A stretch of DNA of 64,000 nt. Origin: Rutstroemia sp. NJR-2017a BVV2. Lineage: Eukaryota; Ascomycota; Leotiomycetes; Helotiales; Rutstroemiaceae. Where the stretch lies: the NCBI GenBank assembly GCA_002946415.1, contig NJPS01000058.1, positions 372,001 to 436,000 on the forward strand, given 5' to 3'. The notes below the pieces were generated by a model that did not search any database, had not been told where the DNA came from, and saw only the letters and a list, made by a program, of their open reading frames with translations. This document shows positions 50,101 through 61,749 of this stretch, one piece after another (position 1 is the first letter of the stretch; every line of letters starts with the position of its first letter). The position numbers were made by a program, and so were the translations under genes.

Positions 50101-50391
50101 TTAGATAAAACTATTTTTAAACAGAAAAAAGCTATTTTGAGAATTATTCTCTTTCTTCAACTTTCTAGTTCGACTAGTCCTAACTAGGAAGAATATAAAG
50201 TAATAAATTAAAATTAATCTAAGTTAGCTAATACCGAATTAGTATTAGTCTACTTAACTAAAATTAAAGAGAAAATACTAGGATCTAATAAAATTATTTA
50301 AGAAATTATTAATAAAGTTTATTTAGTTATTTCTGAGATATTTTATAATGTTTTTATTTATCTAATTAATCTTAGATATTACTTTCAGTAT
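47158..50391 (+). mobile_element. LINE copy D, 5' part
   Basis: Leader (AGAAGAAAAAATACTTGAAA then CCGAATCC) followed by ORF1, endonuclease and the first half of the reverse transcriptase. It breaks at about the position equal to 41,592 of copy C and resumes at 50,680 at the position equal to about 42,567, so some 975 bp of the reverse transcriptase are missing at the site of the copy G insertion. Confidence 0.7.
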
Positions 50392-50679
50392 TGATTAATT
50401 GATTTATCATTTTAACGACCTTTTTGAGTCTAAGACTATAGTAGGTCGGCTAGCAGCTAACTACTAGTAGCTAAGTAGTAGTAGTATTTTAAATATATTT
50501 TTAAGCCAAATAGTAAGTATCAAGAGATGATGAGAAACTAGTTCTAGATAATGAAAATAAAATAAAAGAAAAATGAAAATTTAATAAAACTAAGAAGATT
50601 CCAATTTAATTATCTTCTAGCTTACAAGTTAAATGATATTTTCGAGTGTAGATATTTATCTTGCTTAAATAACTTATAC
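50392..50679 (-). mobile_element. LINE copy G, short 3'-end insertion
   Basis: A reverse-oriented 288-bp 3' end: tail (complement of AATCAATTAATC), conserved 3' UTR and the last codons of the Cys-rich segment. It is severely 5'-truncated, as expected for abortive LINE insertion, and sits where copy D has lost about 975 bp. Confidence 0.65.
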
Positions 50680-52264
50680 AACTCAATTTTAATATTTATA
50701 AAATTTAGTTTTTCGGAAAATCTTTGGAGTATTTAGGACTAGTCTAATAATTTCTATAAAAATAGAAACTATATTAATATTCCTTTAAACTTATTTAAAT
50801 ACTATTAGTTATTAATATATATTCAGAATTCTCAAAATAATCGAAAATCATTTAATTTTCAAAGAAATTTGAACTAAATCGAAGATTGATAATTAGTTCC
50901 AAAACTATTTAATATTAATTTAAAAAGAACTAGTTAAAATAATTTAAATAAAGCGAATTAGATATTTAATATATTTACTAGTTCACTTTCAGTATTTGGA
51001 ATTAATTAGTTCTTTTAAATTTCTACTTTAAGTTATTATTTCTTATTTGGTTGAAATTAGTAAACTATTTAAAAAACTAGAAACTGAAAATTATAAAAAC
51101 TCGGCTATTTTGCTAGCCCCGAATTAGTATTTAATTTATATAAATAAATCAAAATTAGTAAATCAAAAAGGAATCGGAATCGATCTAGCTCTTTTCAATT
51201 CTAATCAGAAACTAATCTATAAATTTAGTTAGAATATTAAGATCAATTAACTAATTTATAATAACGAACTAGCCGAAATAACCGAAAGAATCAAACTAAT
51301 ATACAAAATAGTTCAAAAAAATCAAGAATTTACTATTTTCTTCGATAATCAAATTACTTTATAAAGATAAAAATTATTTAATAATAAATCTAGATAAAAC
51401 CAAATAGTATTAGCTTATAAAACTAACTAAGAAATAGTTGAAAAAAGAACTAAAATTAAATTAGTTTAGATTCCAGATTATTTCGAGATATTAGATAACG
51501 AAAAAATAGATCTATTAGTTAAATCGGGAATAAAAATAAATTCTTTAACTAATATAACTAGTTTTAACTATTTGGGAACTCGAATAAAGTAAATTAAAAA
51601 TCAAGAATAATCTTAATCTCTTTCTAAAGCTTTGGAGACTAATTTACTTAGTTCGATTAATTATTTAAAAAATTTCAATTCTTCTTCTCGAAATCGAATT
51701 TAAATCCCAAAATCGACTAAAAGAGCTATTACTAGTATTTTCTATTAGTTGAAATCAGATATAGTTATTTAAAATTATATTTATATTTATTAAAATATAC
51801 TAGCAATAATAAATATACTTATAAAGCTAAAGAGATTCCTAAATATCTATTTTTAAATTACTCTCTTTTTAGTTTAGTTTAGATCAAGCTAAAAGATAAA
51901 CTAGTTACAAATTACTTATTATTTCTATTTCTTCTTAATACTAGTTCCGGAATCGAAATTAGTATTGCTTATTTAAGTAAGATAAATATCTATATTCGAA
52001 AATATTATTTAACTCGCAAGCTAGAAGATAATTAAATTGGATTATTAAATTGGAGTTATTTTACTTTTCTTTTTATCAAATTACTACTTTCTCTTTATTT
52101 TATTTTCATTATCTAGAACTAGTTTCTTATTATCTTTTGATATTATTTGGACTAAAAATATATTTAAAATACTACTATTACTTAGCTATTAGTAACTAGC
52201 TACTAGCCGATCTATTATAGTTTTAGATTCAAAAAAGTTGTTAAAATAATAAATTAATTAATTA
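50680..52264 (+). mobile_element. LINE copy D, 3' part
   Basis: Resumes the plus-oriented copy from the RT/RNase H linker to the 3' UTR and an (AATT)n tail at 52,245-52,264. Stops throughout. Confidence 0.7.
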
Positions 52265-52369
52265 AAGTAATTTAATATTCTCAAATAGCTCTTTTCTCAA
52301 ATAGAAAATTAGAAATTAAAAGAATAATAATAGTAACTATTAAATTCTTTTTATTATTAGTAATAGTAA
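52265..52369 (-). mobile_element. LINE ORF1 fragment, reverse (left of MITE)
   Basis: Reverse complement of ORF1 (matching about 39,410-39,510 of copy C), interrupted at 52,369 by the MITE and continued at 52,802. Confidence 0.6.
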
Positions 52370-52801
52370 CATGCACCACTATTAAAATAGCTACCCTATA
52401 ATGTTGGCCACTTTTATAGCTTCATATTGGAATTAAACCACAATAATAATAAAAAATAAAGAAGTCTAAGTAGAAATTAGTAGATCTCGATCTCCTCAAC
52501 AATCTAGCAAGTTCTTTTATTGTACTCAGGTTCCTAGTATAAGTTATTATTATTACTAGGTAGTAAGGTTAAGCTCTTTACCAAAATTACCCGAAAATCG
52601 ACCAACTCTTCTTATAACTCCACAAATCATCAGTACAACCTCCTAAATACTTAACTTAGAGGTACGATTAAATAGCTTGAAGTAAACGATTAATCTAAGC
52701 CTCTTTATTAAACTCCACTATTGTTGGTTGTTGAGAAAATTATAGATATATATGAAAAGTGGCCAATATCATAGAGTGGTCATCTTGGTAAAGTTGTATA
52801 T
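52370..52801. mobile_element. MITE with terminal inverted repeats, little mutated
   Basis: A 432-bp insertion that splits a reverse LINE ORF1 fragment. Removing it plus one TAA (52,367-52,369 and 52,802-52,804) restores the LINE reading GTAATCGAAGAG. The ends form an imperfect inverted repeat of about 45-50 bp; GGCCACTTTT is exact in both arms (about 52,406-52,415 and, on the other strand, 52,754-52,763). It keeps GC-containing words (GCACCAC, ACCCGAAAATCGACC) and so is far less mutated than its host. On the minus strand, reading through stops, NKEA-INRLLQAI and, one frame over, KLSI-E resemble the N-terminal helix-turn-helix of pogo-type transposases, a tentative link. Confidence 0.7.
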
Positions 52802-53531
52802 TAATCGAAGAGATTATTAGTTTTTTAATATTTTTATCTAAGAAGACTTTATTAATAGTATTTTATAGAACTAGTATCAAGAAAGAGATATTAAGATTTT
52901 AAATCAAAATTAATTAATTTTGAACTTTAGTTTTTTTAATAGTTTTATTAATAGTAATCTAGTTTCCAGAATTATTATTATTATTTATTAGTACTATTAA
53001 AGTAAAAAAAGATCTAGAAGATAATTTAGCTAAAAAAATAATTAAAGTAATAATAATAATAATTGAATTAGATTAGATTTGAAAAAGGGTTTCGAAAATT
53101 ATAATATTAGTTTTATTAGTAATATTAGCTATTTTAGTTTTAACTTCGATTTTTTATATAGTATATTCTAGATTATTAACTTAAGAAACTAATTAATTAG
53201 TAACTTTTTATAATTTTCTTAATTTAATATATTCTCTAAATATTTCGATTAGATCGAGAATTTTAATTTACTTATTATATAATTTAGTAGCCGAATATAT
53301 TTCGATTAGCAAATTATATATCTAGAGAATTTTAATATTAGCTAGATCTAAAATAGTTAATTCAATAGTAAAGAAATAGATAGTTTTACTAAGCTTGGAA
53401 AAAGTAAAGAGATTAATCTATTTCGAAAAATAATAGATATTTCTATTAAATCTAATAATAATATTTATAATAATATTAAATAGATCTGAACTAAAAATCT
53501 TATTTAAACTAAATATATCTAAATTTAAGTT
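52802..53531 (-). mobile_element. LINE ORF1 fragment, reverse (right of MITE)
   Basis: Continuation of the reverse ORF1 fragment. It stops at CTAAATTTAAGTT (53,519-53,531), the left target-site duplication of the full-length copy E; the same element resumes at 59,306. Confidence 0.6.
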
Positions 53532-56500
53532 ATAAAAAACAACAATTAAAAAAACGATTCCGAATCCAAAATCATCAAACCCAATATAAAATCCAACTAT
53601 ATATATTTCTGCAGATTGAACCTACTAGTCTGTTTAACAATATATTTACTAGTTATCGAGATATTATCGTTATAGCCAAAATAGTAGATTTAAGAGCTTC
53701 AATCTCTCAAAATCCTATCCAAATCGAATCTCTTTCAACTCCAACTTATCAATACATTTCTAGACTTATCAGTAGTATTATTATTCGATCTTTTCTTCTT
53801 ATTAATATCGATATAGAGATAGATAATAATCCTATATTATTAATTACTTCGATTTTCAACCCAAACTTGGATATATCTAATCTAAATAAGATTTTCAGTT
53901 CGGATCTACTTAATATTACTATAAGTATTATTGGATCTAGCAGAAATATCTATTATCTTCCGAAATAGATTAAGTTTTTCACTTTTTCCAAACTAAGCAA
54001 AACTATCTATTTCTCTATTATTGAACTAACTACTCTAGATCTAGCTAGTACTAAAATTCTTCAGATATATAATTTGCTAGTTGAAGTATATTCAACTACT
54101 AAATTATATAATAAACAAATTCAAATCCTCGATTTAATCGAGATATTTAGAGAATATACTAAATCAGGAAAACTATAAAAAGTTATTAATTAATTAGCTT
54201 CTTAGATTAATAATTTGGAATATACTATATAAAAAATCGAAGTTAAAACAAAAGTAGTTAGTACTACTAATAAAGCTAATATTATAATTCTCAAAAACCT
54301 TTCTTAAATCCAATCTAACTCAATTATTACTACTATTACTTCGATTATTTCTTTAGTTAAATTATTTTTCAGACTCTCTTTTATCTTAGTAATACTAGTA
54401 GATAATAATAGCAATTCTGGAAACTGGATTAGTATCAACAAAATTACTAAAAAAGCTAAAATTCAAAATTAACTAATTTTGGTTTAGGATCTTGATATCC
54501 CTTTCTTAGTACTAGTTCTATAAAATATTATCAATAAAGCTTTCTTAGATAAAAATATTAAAGAACTAATAATCTCCTCGATTATTATTACTAGTAATAA
54601 GAAAAATCTAGTAATTACTATAATTACTCTTTTTACTTCCAATTTTCTACTTAAGAAAAGAACTATTTGGAAGTATTTAATTATTTTTAAATTATATTTA
54701 AAAGATAAACCTTGATATAAAGTAGTATTCTATAATATCCTAATTTAGGATTTTAATATACTTTATAGAATAGAGCTAGTATTAGATAAACTAAAAACTT
54801 TTAATTCTAATTTGAATTTAAAACTAATTAGTATACTATATTGATTATCCTTAGTAGAAAATCGAGTTATTAAATAAGAAGAATTAGTAATAGTATCTTT
54901 TACTACTAAAGTAGAAATTAAGAGATATATAAGAAATCGGGTTTAGATAACTAGAATTAGTATTAAAACTGAAAAATTTCTTATTACTTCTAGATCTACT
55001 TAATATACTAAATATCAAGAATTTGGATATTTAACCAAATTTTATCAAAAAAGGACTAAATATAGTTTCTATAACGAATTCTATATTACTAGCTAATATT
55101 ATTACTCGATTTATAACCAAAATAGCTAAAAATATCTCTATTTAGTATCAAAATATACTAACTATAAAAATAATTATATTTCCACTTCTAAAGAATATAA
55201 AATATATAAAGCTATTAAAGAAACTAGTCTATAATTAGTATAAATACTTGAATCCTCCAAATAAATTTAAATCGAAGTTTAATTATAACTGAATTAGTAT
55301 TATAATTAGCTATTGAGCTAAAAATCGATTTATTATTAATTCAAGAACCTTGGATTATAAGTGAAAATCCAGATTATTTAAATAATCGATCGATTTCTTA
55401 TAGTAATTTCAATTAAATCTTTTTAGCTATTATAAGATTTAGGTTTTGAATACTTATTTATATCTCGAAAACTTATATATCTAGTATTATACTAACTTCT
55501 TCAAATATCGATCTTGATTTATTAGTCCTATTAGATATCGAAGAAAGTAATATACTCGAACTAGTTAATATTTATAACGAAACTAACTAAATCGAAAGAA
55601 TTTCGACTAAAATAATAGAAAGGAGTTTGCTATCTAAAACTATTTCGACTAATTTATTTATTTTAGATAATTTAATCTCTATTATCTTTAATAGAACCTA
55701 AATAACCAAAGTAGTCAAACTAGTACTAAGTTAGTTTGATAGATTAAGAAGTAAAATTTGAAATTAATTAATAAATCTAGAACTATTATATTTTTTAGAG
55801 AGATTAGTAAATTAGTTTTAGATCTTATATTAGTTATATAAATATTAGCCAAATATATAAATAACTAGTAAATACTAATTAATTTGGAATCTAATTATTT
55901 ATCGATTTTATTTACTTTAAAAGAGAAAAAAGAACTAGTATTTCTAAATAGGTAAAAATTAACTAGTGCTTATTTTAATATTAAATTAATAGATTAGGAA
56001 CTTTTTTCAGATTATTTAGTTAAAATTATAAAGAAATCGATTATTCTAACTAGTTCTTCTTCTGATTTTACTTAGCTAGATCTGAAATTAGATAAAGTAA
56101 TATAAAATTATCTAGAATCGATTAGTTCAGAACTATTATTACTAGTTCAACTAATAGCTAGTAATACTATTCCAAAAACTAAATCTAATCTAAAAGTTAA
56201 ACCTTAGTAGATTTCTAAATTAAAAAGTCTAAGAAAATCGATAATACTAACTTAAAGAAAATTAAAAATCCAAAATAGTTAAACTAATCAAGGTTTTTAT
56301 CAAGAATAGTACTAATTAGTTTGAAATCAATATTTTTAAAAGATAAAACTATCTAAAAAGGATTATTGGAATATTTTTCTTTAAAATAATAATTCTAAAT
56401 CAATATTTAAAATATTTAATTATTCTAAATCCTTCTTTAATCGATCTCTTCTAGCTATTCTAGATAAAACTATTTTTAAAAAGAAAGAAACTATTTTGAG

Positions 56501-59305
56501 AACTATTCTCTTTTCTTAACCTCCTAGTTCGACTAATCTTAATTGGGAAGAATATAAAGTAATAAATTGAAGTTAATCTAAGTTAGCTAATATCGAATTA
56601 GTATTAGTTTGCTCAACTAAAATTAAGAGGAAAATACTAGAATCTAATAGAATTATTTAAGAAATTATCAATAAAACTTATTTAGTTATTCCTAAAATAT
56701 TTTACAAGGTTTTTGCTTATCTAATCGACCTTGGATATTATCTCCAGTACTAGAGATAAATAACTAGAACTATTCTCAAAAAACTAGCTAAATCTAATTA
56801 TTTAATTCCAAAAATTTATAAAGTAATTTTATTTCTCAATTATTTAGATAAAATAAATGAGAGAATACTAGCAAAAATACTAGATTATTTAGCTAAAACA
56901 ACTAGTTTACTATATAATTCCCAAATTAGTGGAAATTTTAAAAAATCAGCGATCGATATTAGATTATTATTAGTAAATAAAGTTCAAGAAAATTATTTCA
57001 AAAGATATAAAACATTGATTTTATTTTTGGATATTAAAAGAGCTTTCAACTATATCTTAAAAAACTAGTTATTAGCTATTCTAAAAAGATTAAAACTACT
57101 AATTAATTTAATTATTTAGATTAATTCCTTTTTGAAATACCAACTACTTTATTTAAGTTTTAATAGCTAAATCGAGTAATTTCAATCTATTTCAATTAGT
57201 ATTTTTTAGGATAATCTAATCTTACCGATTCTTTTTTTAATTTATATTAAAAAGCTTTTTCTATTGATTTCTATTTTAATCTAGTTATATATAGATAATA
57301 TCGCGCTAGCTACTAGCTTAACTAGTTTCAAAAGAACTGTAAAATCCTAGAAAGAGAAGCTAGCAAATTATATACTTTAGAGAAAACTAATAATATCGAA
57401 TTCAATTTAATAAAAACAGAACTAATTTACTTTTTCGAGGATAAATAAGAAACTATTGAGACTAATTCGGTTGATTAACCAAATAATCAATCAATATAAC
57501 TTTCAAAAGTAGTGAAATAACTAGATATCTAATATAATAATACTTTAAACTTCAACTAATATATTTCAACTAGAATTAGTTAAACTAAATTAGCTTTTTT
57601 GAGAGCTAATCAATTAATTAATACCGAAAATGGACTTTCACTTTTTGCAATATATTAGTTATATATTACTTATATTATTAGTATTTTAGACTATAGATTC
57701 TCTATATAATAGAAAGAATAAACTAAATTTAAAACTTAATTTCAATATTTATAAAATTTGGCTTTTTCGAAAATCTTTGGGATATTTAGAACTAGTCCAA
57801 TAGTTTTTATAGAAGTAGAAACTATATTAGTATCTCTCCAAACTTGCTTAAATACTATTAGTTATCAATATATATTCAGAATTCTCAAAATAGCTGAAAA
57901 TTATCTAATTTTCAAAGAAATTTAAACTAAATCGAAAGTTAATAATCAGTTTCAGAACTATTTAATATTAATCTAAAAAGAACTAGCTAAAATAACCTAA
58001 ATAAAACAAATTAGATATTTAATATACTTATTAATTTACTTTTAATATTTGAAATTAATTAGTTCTTTTAAATTTCTATCTTAAGTAACTATTCCTTATT
58101 CGGTTGAAATTAGTAAGTTACCTAAAAAGTTAGAAACTGAAAATTATAAAAACTCGATTATTTTGCTAGCCCCGAACCAGTACTCAATTTATATAAATGG
58201 ATTAAAACTAATAGATCAAAAAGAAATCAGAATCAATCTAGTTCTTTTTAACTTTAACTAGGAGCTAATTTAGAGATCTAGCTAGAATATTAGAACTAGT
58301 TAGCTAGTTTATAATAGCGAACTAGCCAGAATAGCTAAAGAAATTAAGTTAGTAAACGAAATAGCTCAAAAAGATCAAGAATATATTATTTTCTCAGATA
58401 ATCAAATTGTTTTATAAAGATTAAAATCACTTAGTAATAAATCTAGATAAAACCAAGTAGTATTAGTTTATGAAACTAACTAAGAAGTAATCGAAAAAGA
58501 AACTAAAATCAAATTAGCTTGAGTTCCTAACTATTTTGAGATACTAAGCAACGAAAAAGTAGATCTACTAGCTAAATCGGGAACAAAAATGAATTCTAGA
58601 ACTAATATAATTAGTTTTAACTATCTAGAAACTCAAATTAAGCAAATTAAAAATTAAGAATAATCTAAATCTCTTGAAAATATTTTAGAAGCTAATTTAT
58701 TTAGTTCAGTTAGCTATTTAAAATTTTTTAAATCTTCTTCTCGAAATCGAATCTAGATCCCAATTTCGACTAAAAGAACTATTACTAATACTTTCTATTA
58801 GTTGAAAATCAAATATAGTTATTTAAAATCATATTTATATTTATTAGGATATACTAGTAATAATAAATATATTTGTAAAGCTAAAGAAACTTCTAAGTAC
58901 TTATTTTTAAGTTGTTCTCTTTTTAGTCTAGTTCGGACTAAGCTAAAAGATAAACTAATTACAAATCATTTATCATTTCTACTTCTTCTTGATACCAGCT
59001 CCGGAATCGAAGTTAGTATAAATTATTTAAACAAGATAAATATCTATACTCGAAAATATTATTTAGTCTGCGAACTAGAAGATAATTAAATTGGAATCTT
59101 TTTAATTTTATAAAATTTTCATTTTTATTTTATTTTATTTTCATTATCTAGAACTAGTTTCTTATTATCTCTTGATACTATTTAGTTTAAAAATATATTT
59201 AAAATACTACTACTACTTAGTTACTAGTAACTAGCTACTAGCTAATCTACTATAATCTTAGACTCAAAAAGGTTGTTAAAATAATAAATCAATTAATTAA
59301 TCAAT
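53532..59305 (+). mobile_element. LINE copy E, full length with target-site duplication
   Basis: 5,774 bp, from the leader (CCGAATCC near 53,563) to an (AATC/AATT)n tail at 59,285-59,305. Flanked by CTAAATTTAAGTT (53,519-53,531) and CTAACTTTAAGTT (59,306-59,318), a 13-bp target-site duplication with one difference. It lies in opposite orientation inside another LINE copy. Domains align with copy C; the Cys-rich piece at 58,802-59,089 is open for 95 codons. Many stops elsewhere. Confidence 0.8.
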
Positions 59306-59648
59306 CTAACTTTAAGTTGAAAATCAAGATAATTAGTAATATAAAACTATTATTTATTTTTATATCGATATTAATAAAAGAAAAGAATTGAATAATAATA
59401 TTATTAATAGATCTAAAAATATATTGATAAGTTAGAATTAAAGAAGATTCAATTTAGATAGAATTTTGAGAGATTTGAATTTTCGAATTTACTATTTTAG
59501 CTATAATAATAATATCTCGATAGCTAGTAAATATATTACTAAATAGACTAGTAAGTTCAATCTATAGAAGTATATATAATCAGATTTTATATTGGGTTTG
59601 ATGATTTTGAATTCGGAATTGTTTTTTCAAATATTTTTTCTTCTTTTA
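59306..59648 (-). mobile_element. LINE 5' end, reverse, host of copy E
   Basis: Reverse complement of leader and start of ORF1, continuing the 52,802-53,531 fragment on the far side of copy E. The leader (complement of AAACAATTCCGAATTC) lies near 59,605-59,640. It belongs to the CCAAAATCAT-type 5' subfamily. Confidence 0.6.
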
Positions 59649-61749
59649 TTAAATTTTAATTTTTTTTAGAATAATTAATAACTGGTTTTTTGAAATATAA
59701 TCGAAAGTCTTTTTAATATCCAAAAATAAAACCGATATTTTATATTTTTTAGATAATTTTTTTGAATCTTATTTACTAATAATAGTTCGATATTAATAAC
59801 TGATTTTTTGAATTTTTCTTTGATTTAGAAGTTATATAATAAACTAATTATTTCGGTTAAATAATTTAATCTTTTTACTAATATTCTTTTATTTATTTTA
59901 TCTAAATAGTTGAGAAATAAGATTATTTTATAAGTTTTTAAAACTGAATAATTGGATTTTGTTAGTTTTTTGAAAATAACTTTAATTATTTATTTTTAGT
60001 ATTGAGGATAATATCTAAAGTTAATTAAATAAATAAAAACTTTATAAAATATCTCAGAAATAACTAAATAAATTTTATTAATAATTTCTTAAATAATTCT
60101 ATCAAATCCTAATATATTCTTTTTGATTTTGATTAAGTAAGTTAGTACTAATTCGATATTAGTTAGCTTAAGCTAACTTCAATTTATTATTTTATATCTT
60201 TCCCAATTTGGACTAGTCGAACTAAGTGGTTGGAGGAAGAGAGTATTTCTTAAAATAATTTCTTTTTTTTAAAAATAATTTTCTCTAAAATAGCTAGAAA
60301 AGATTAATTTAAATAAGATTTAGTATAGTTAAATATTTTGAAAATTGATTTAGAATTATTATTTTCAAGAAAAGTATTTTAGTAATCTTTTTTAGTTAAT
60401 TTTATCTTTAGAAAATACTAATTCCGAACTAATTAATATTATTTTTGATAAAAACCTTGATTTATTTGGATTTTTAATTTTCTCTAAATTAATAATATCG
60501 ATTTTCTTAAATACTTTAATTCGGGAATTTATTAAAATTTAGTTTTTAAACTAGATTTAGTTTTTGGAATAACTTTGCTAACTACTAATTAAATTAGTAA
60601 TAATAGTTCCGAACTAATTGATTCTAAATAATTTTATACTATCTCGTCTAATTTCAGACTTAGCTAAATAAAATCAGAGAAGGAACTAGTTAGAATAGTT
60701 GATTCCTTTATAATTTTAACTAAATATTCTGAAAATAGCTTCTAATCTACTAGTTTAGTATTAAAATAAATACTAGTTAATTTTTATCTATTTAGTAATA
60801 CTAATTCTTTTCTTCTTTTTAAAGTAAATAAAATCGATAAATAATTAGATTTTAAATTAGTTAGTATTTACTAGTTATTAATATACTTGATTAATATTTA
60901 TATAACTAATATAAAATCTAAAACTAACTTTATAATTTTTCTAAAAAATATAATAATTCTAAATTTATTAATTAATTCCAAGTTTTGCTTCTTAATTTAT
61001 CAAACTAACTTAGAACTAATTTAACTACTTTAACTATTTAGGTTTTACTAAAGATAATAGAAATTAAAATTACTTAAAATTATTGAATTAATCGAAATAG
61101 TTCTAGATAGTAAATTCCTTTTTACTATTTTAATTGAAATTTCCTTGATTTAACTAGTTTCATTATAAATATTAATTAATTCGAGTATATTACTTTCTTC
61201 AACTATTAATAGAACTAATAGATTAAGATCGATATTCGAAGAAATTAGTATAATATTAAATAAATAGATTTTCGAAATATAAATAAATATTTAAAATCTG
61301 AATTCTAAAGTAACTAGAAAGATTCAATTGAAACTAATATAAAAAATTAATTAATTATTTAAGTAATCTGGATTTTCATTTATAATTTAAAGTTTCTAGA
61401 TTAATATTAAATCGATTTTTAACTTAATGGCTAACTATAATACTAATTTAATTATAATTGAATTTCTATTTAGATTTATTTAAAGAATTCAAGTATTTAT
61501 ATTAATTATAAACTAGTTTCTTTGATAGTTTTATATATTATATATTACTAAAAGTAGAAATATAATTATTTTTGTAATTAATATATTTTGGTATCAAATA
61601 AAGATATTTTTGGTTATTTTGATTATAAATCAAATAATAATATTAGCTAGTAATATAGAGTTCGCTATAGAAACTGTATTTAATCTCTTTTTAGTAAAAT
61701 CTTATTAAATATCCAAATCCTTGATATTTAGTATATTAGATAGATCTAG
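59649..61749 (-). mobile_element. LINE fragment, reverse, ORF1 end to RT
   Basis: Reverse-oriented segment matching about 39,835-41,955 of copy C: reverse transcriptase at the left, endonuclease in the middle, zinc-knuckle region at the right. It is cut on the right by the 3' tail of copy H. Confidence 0.65.
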
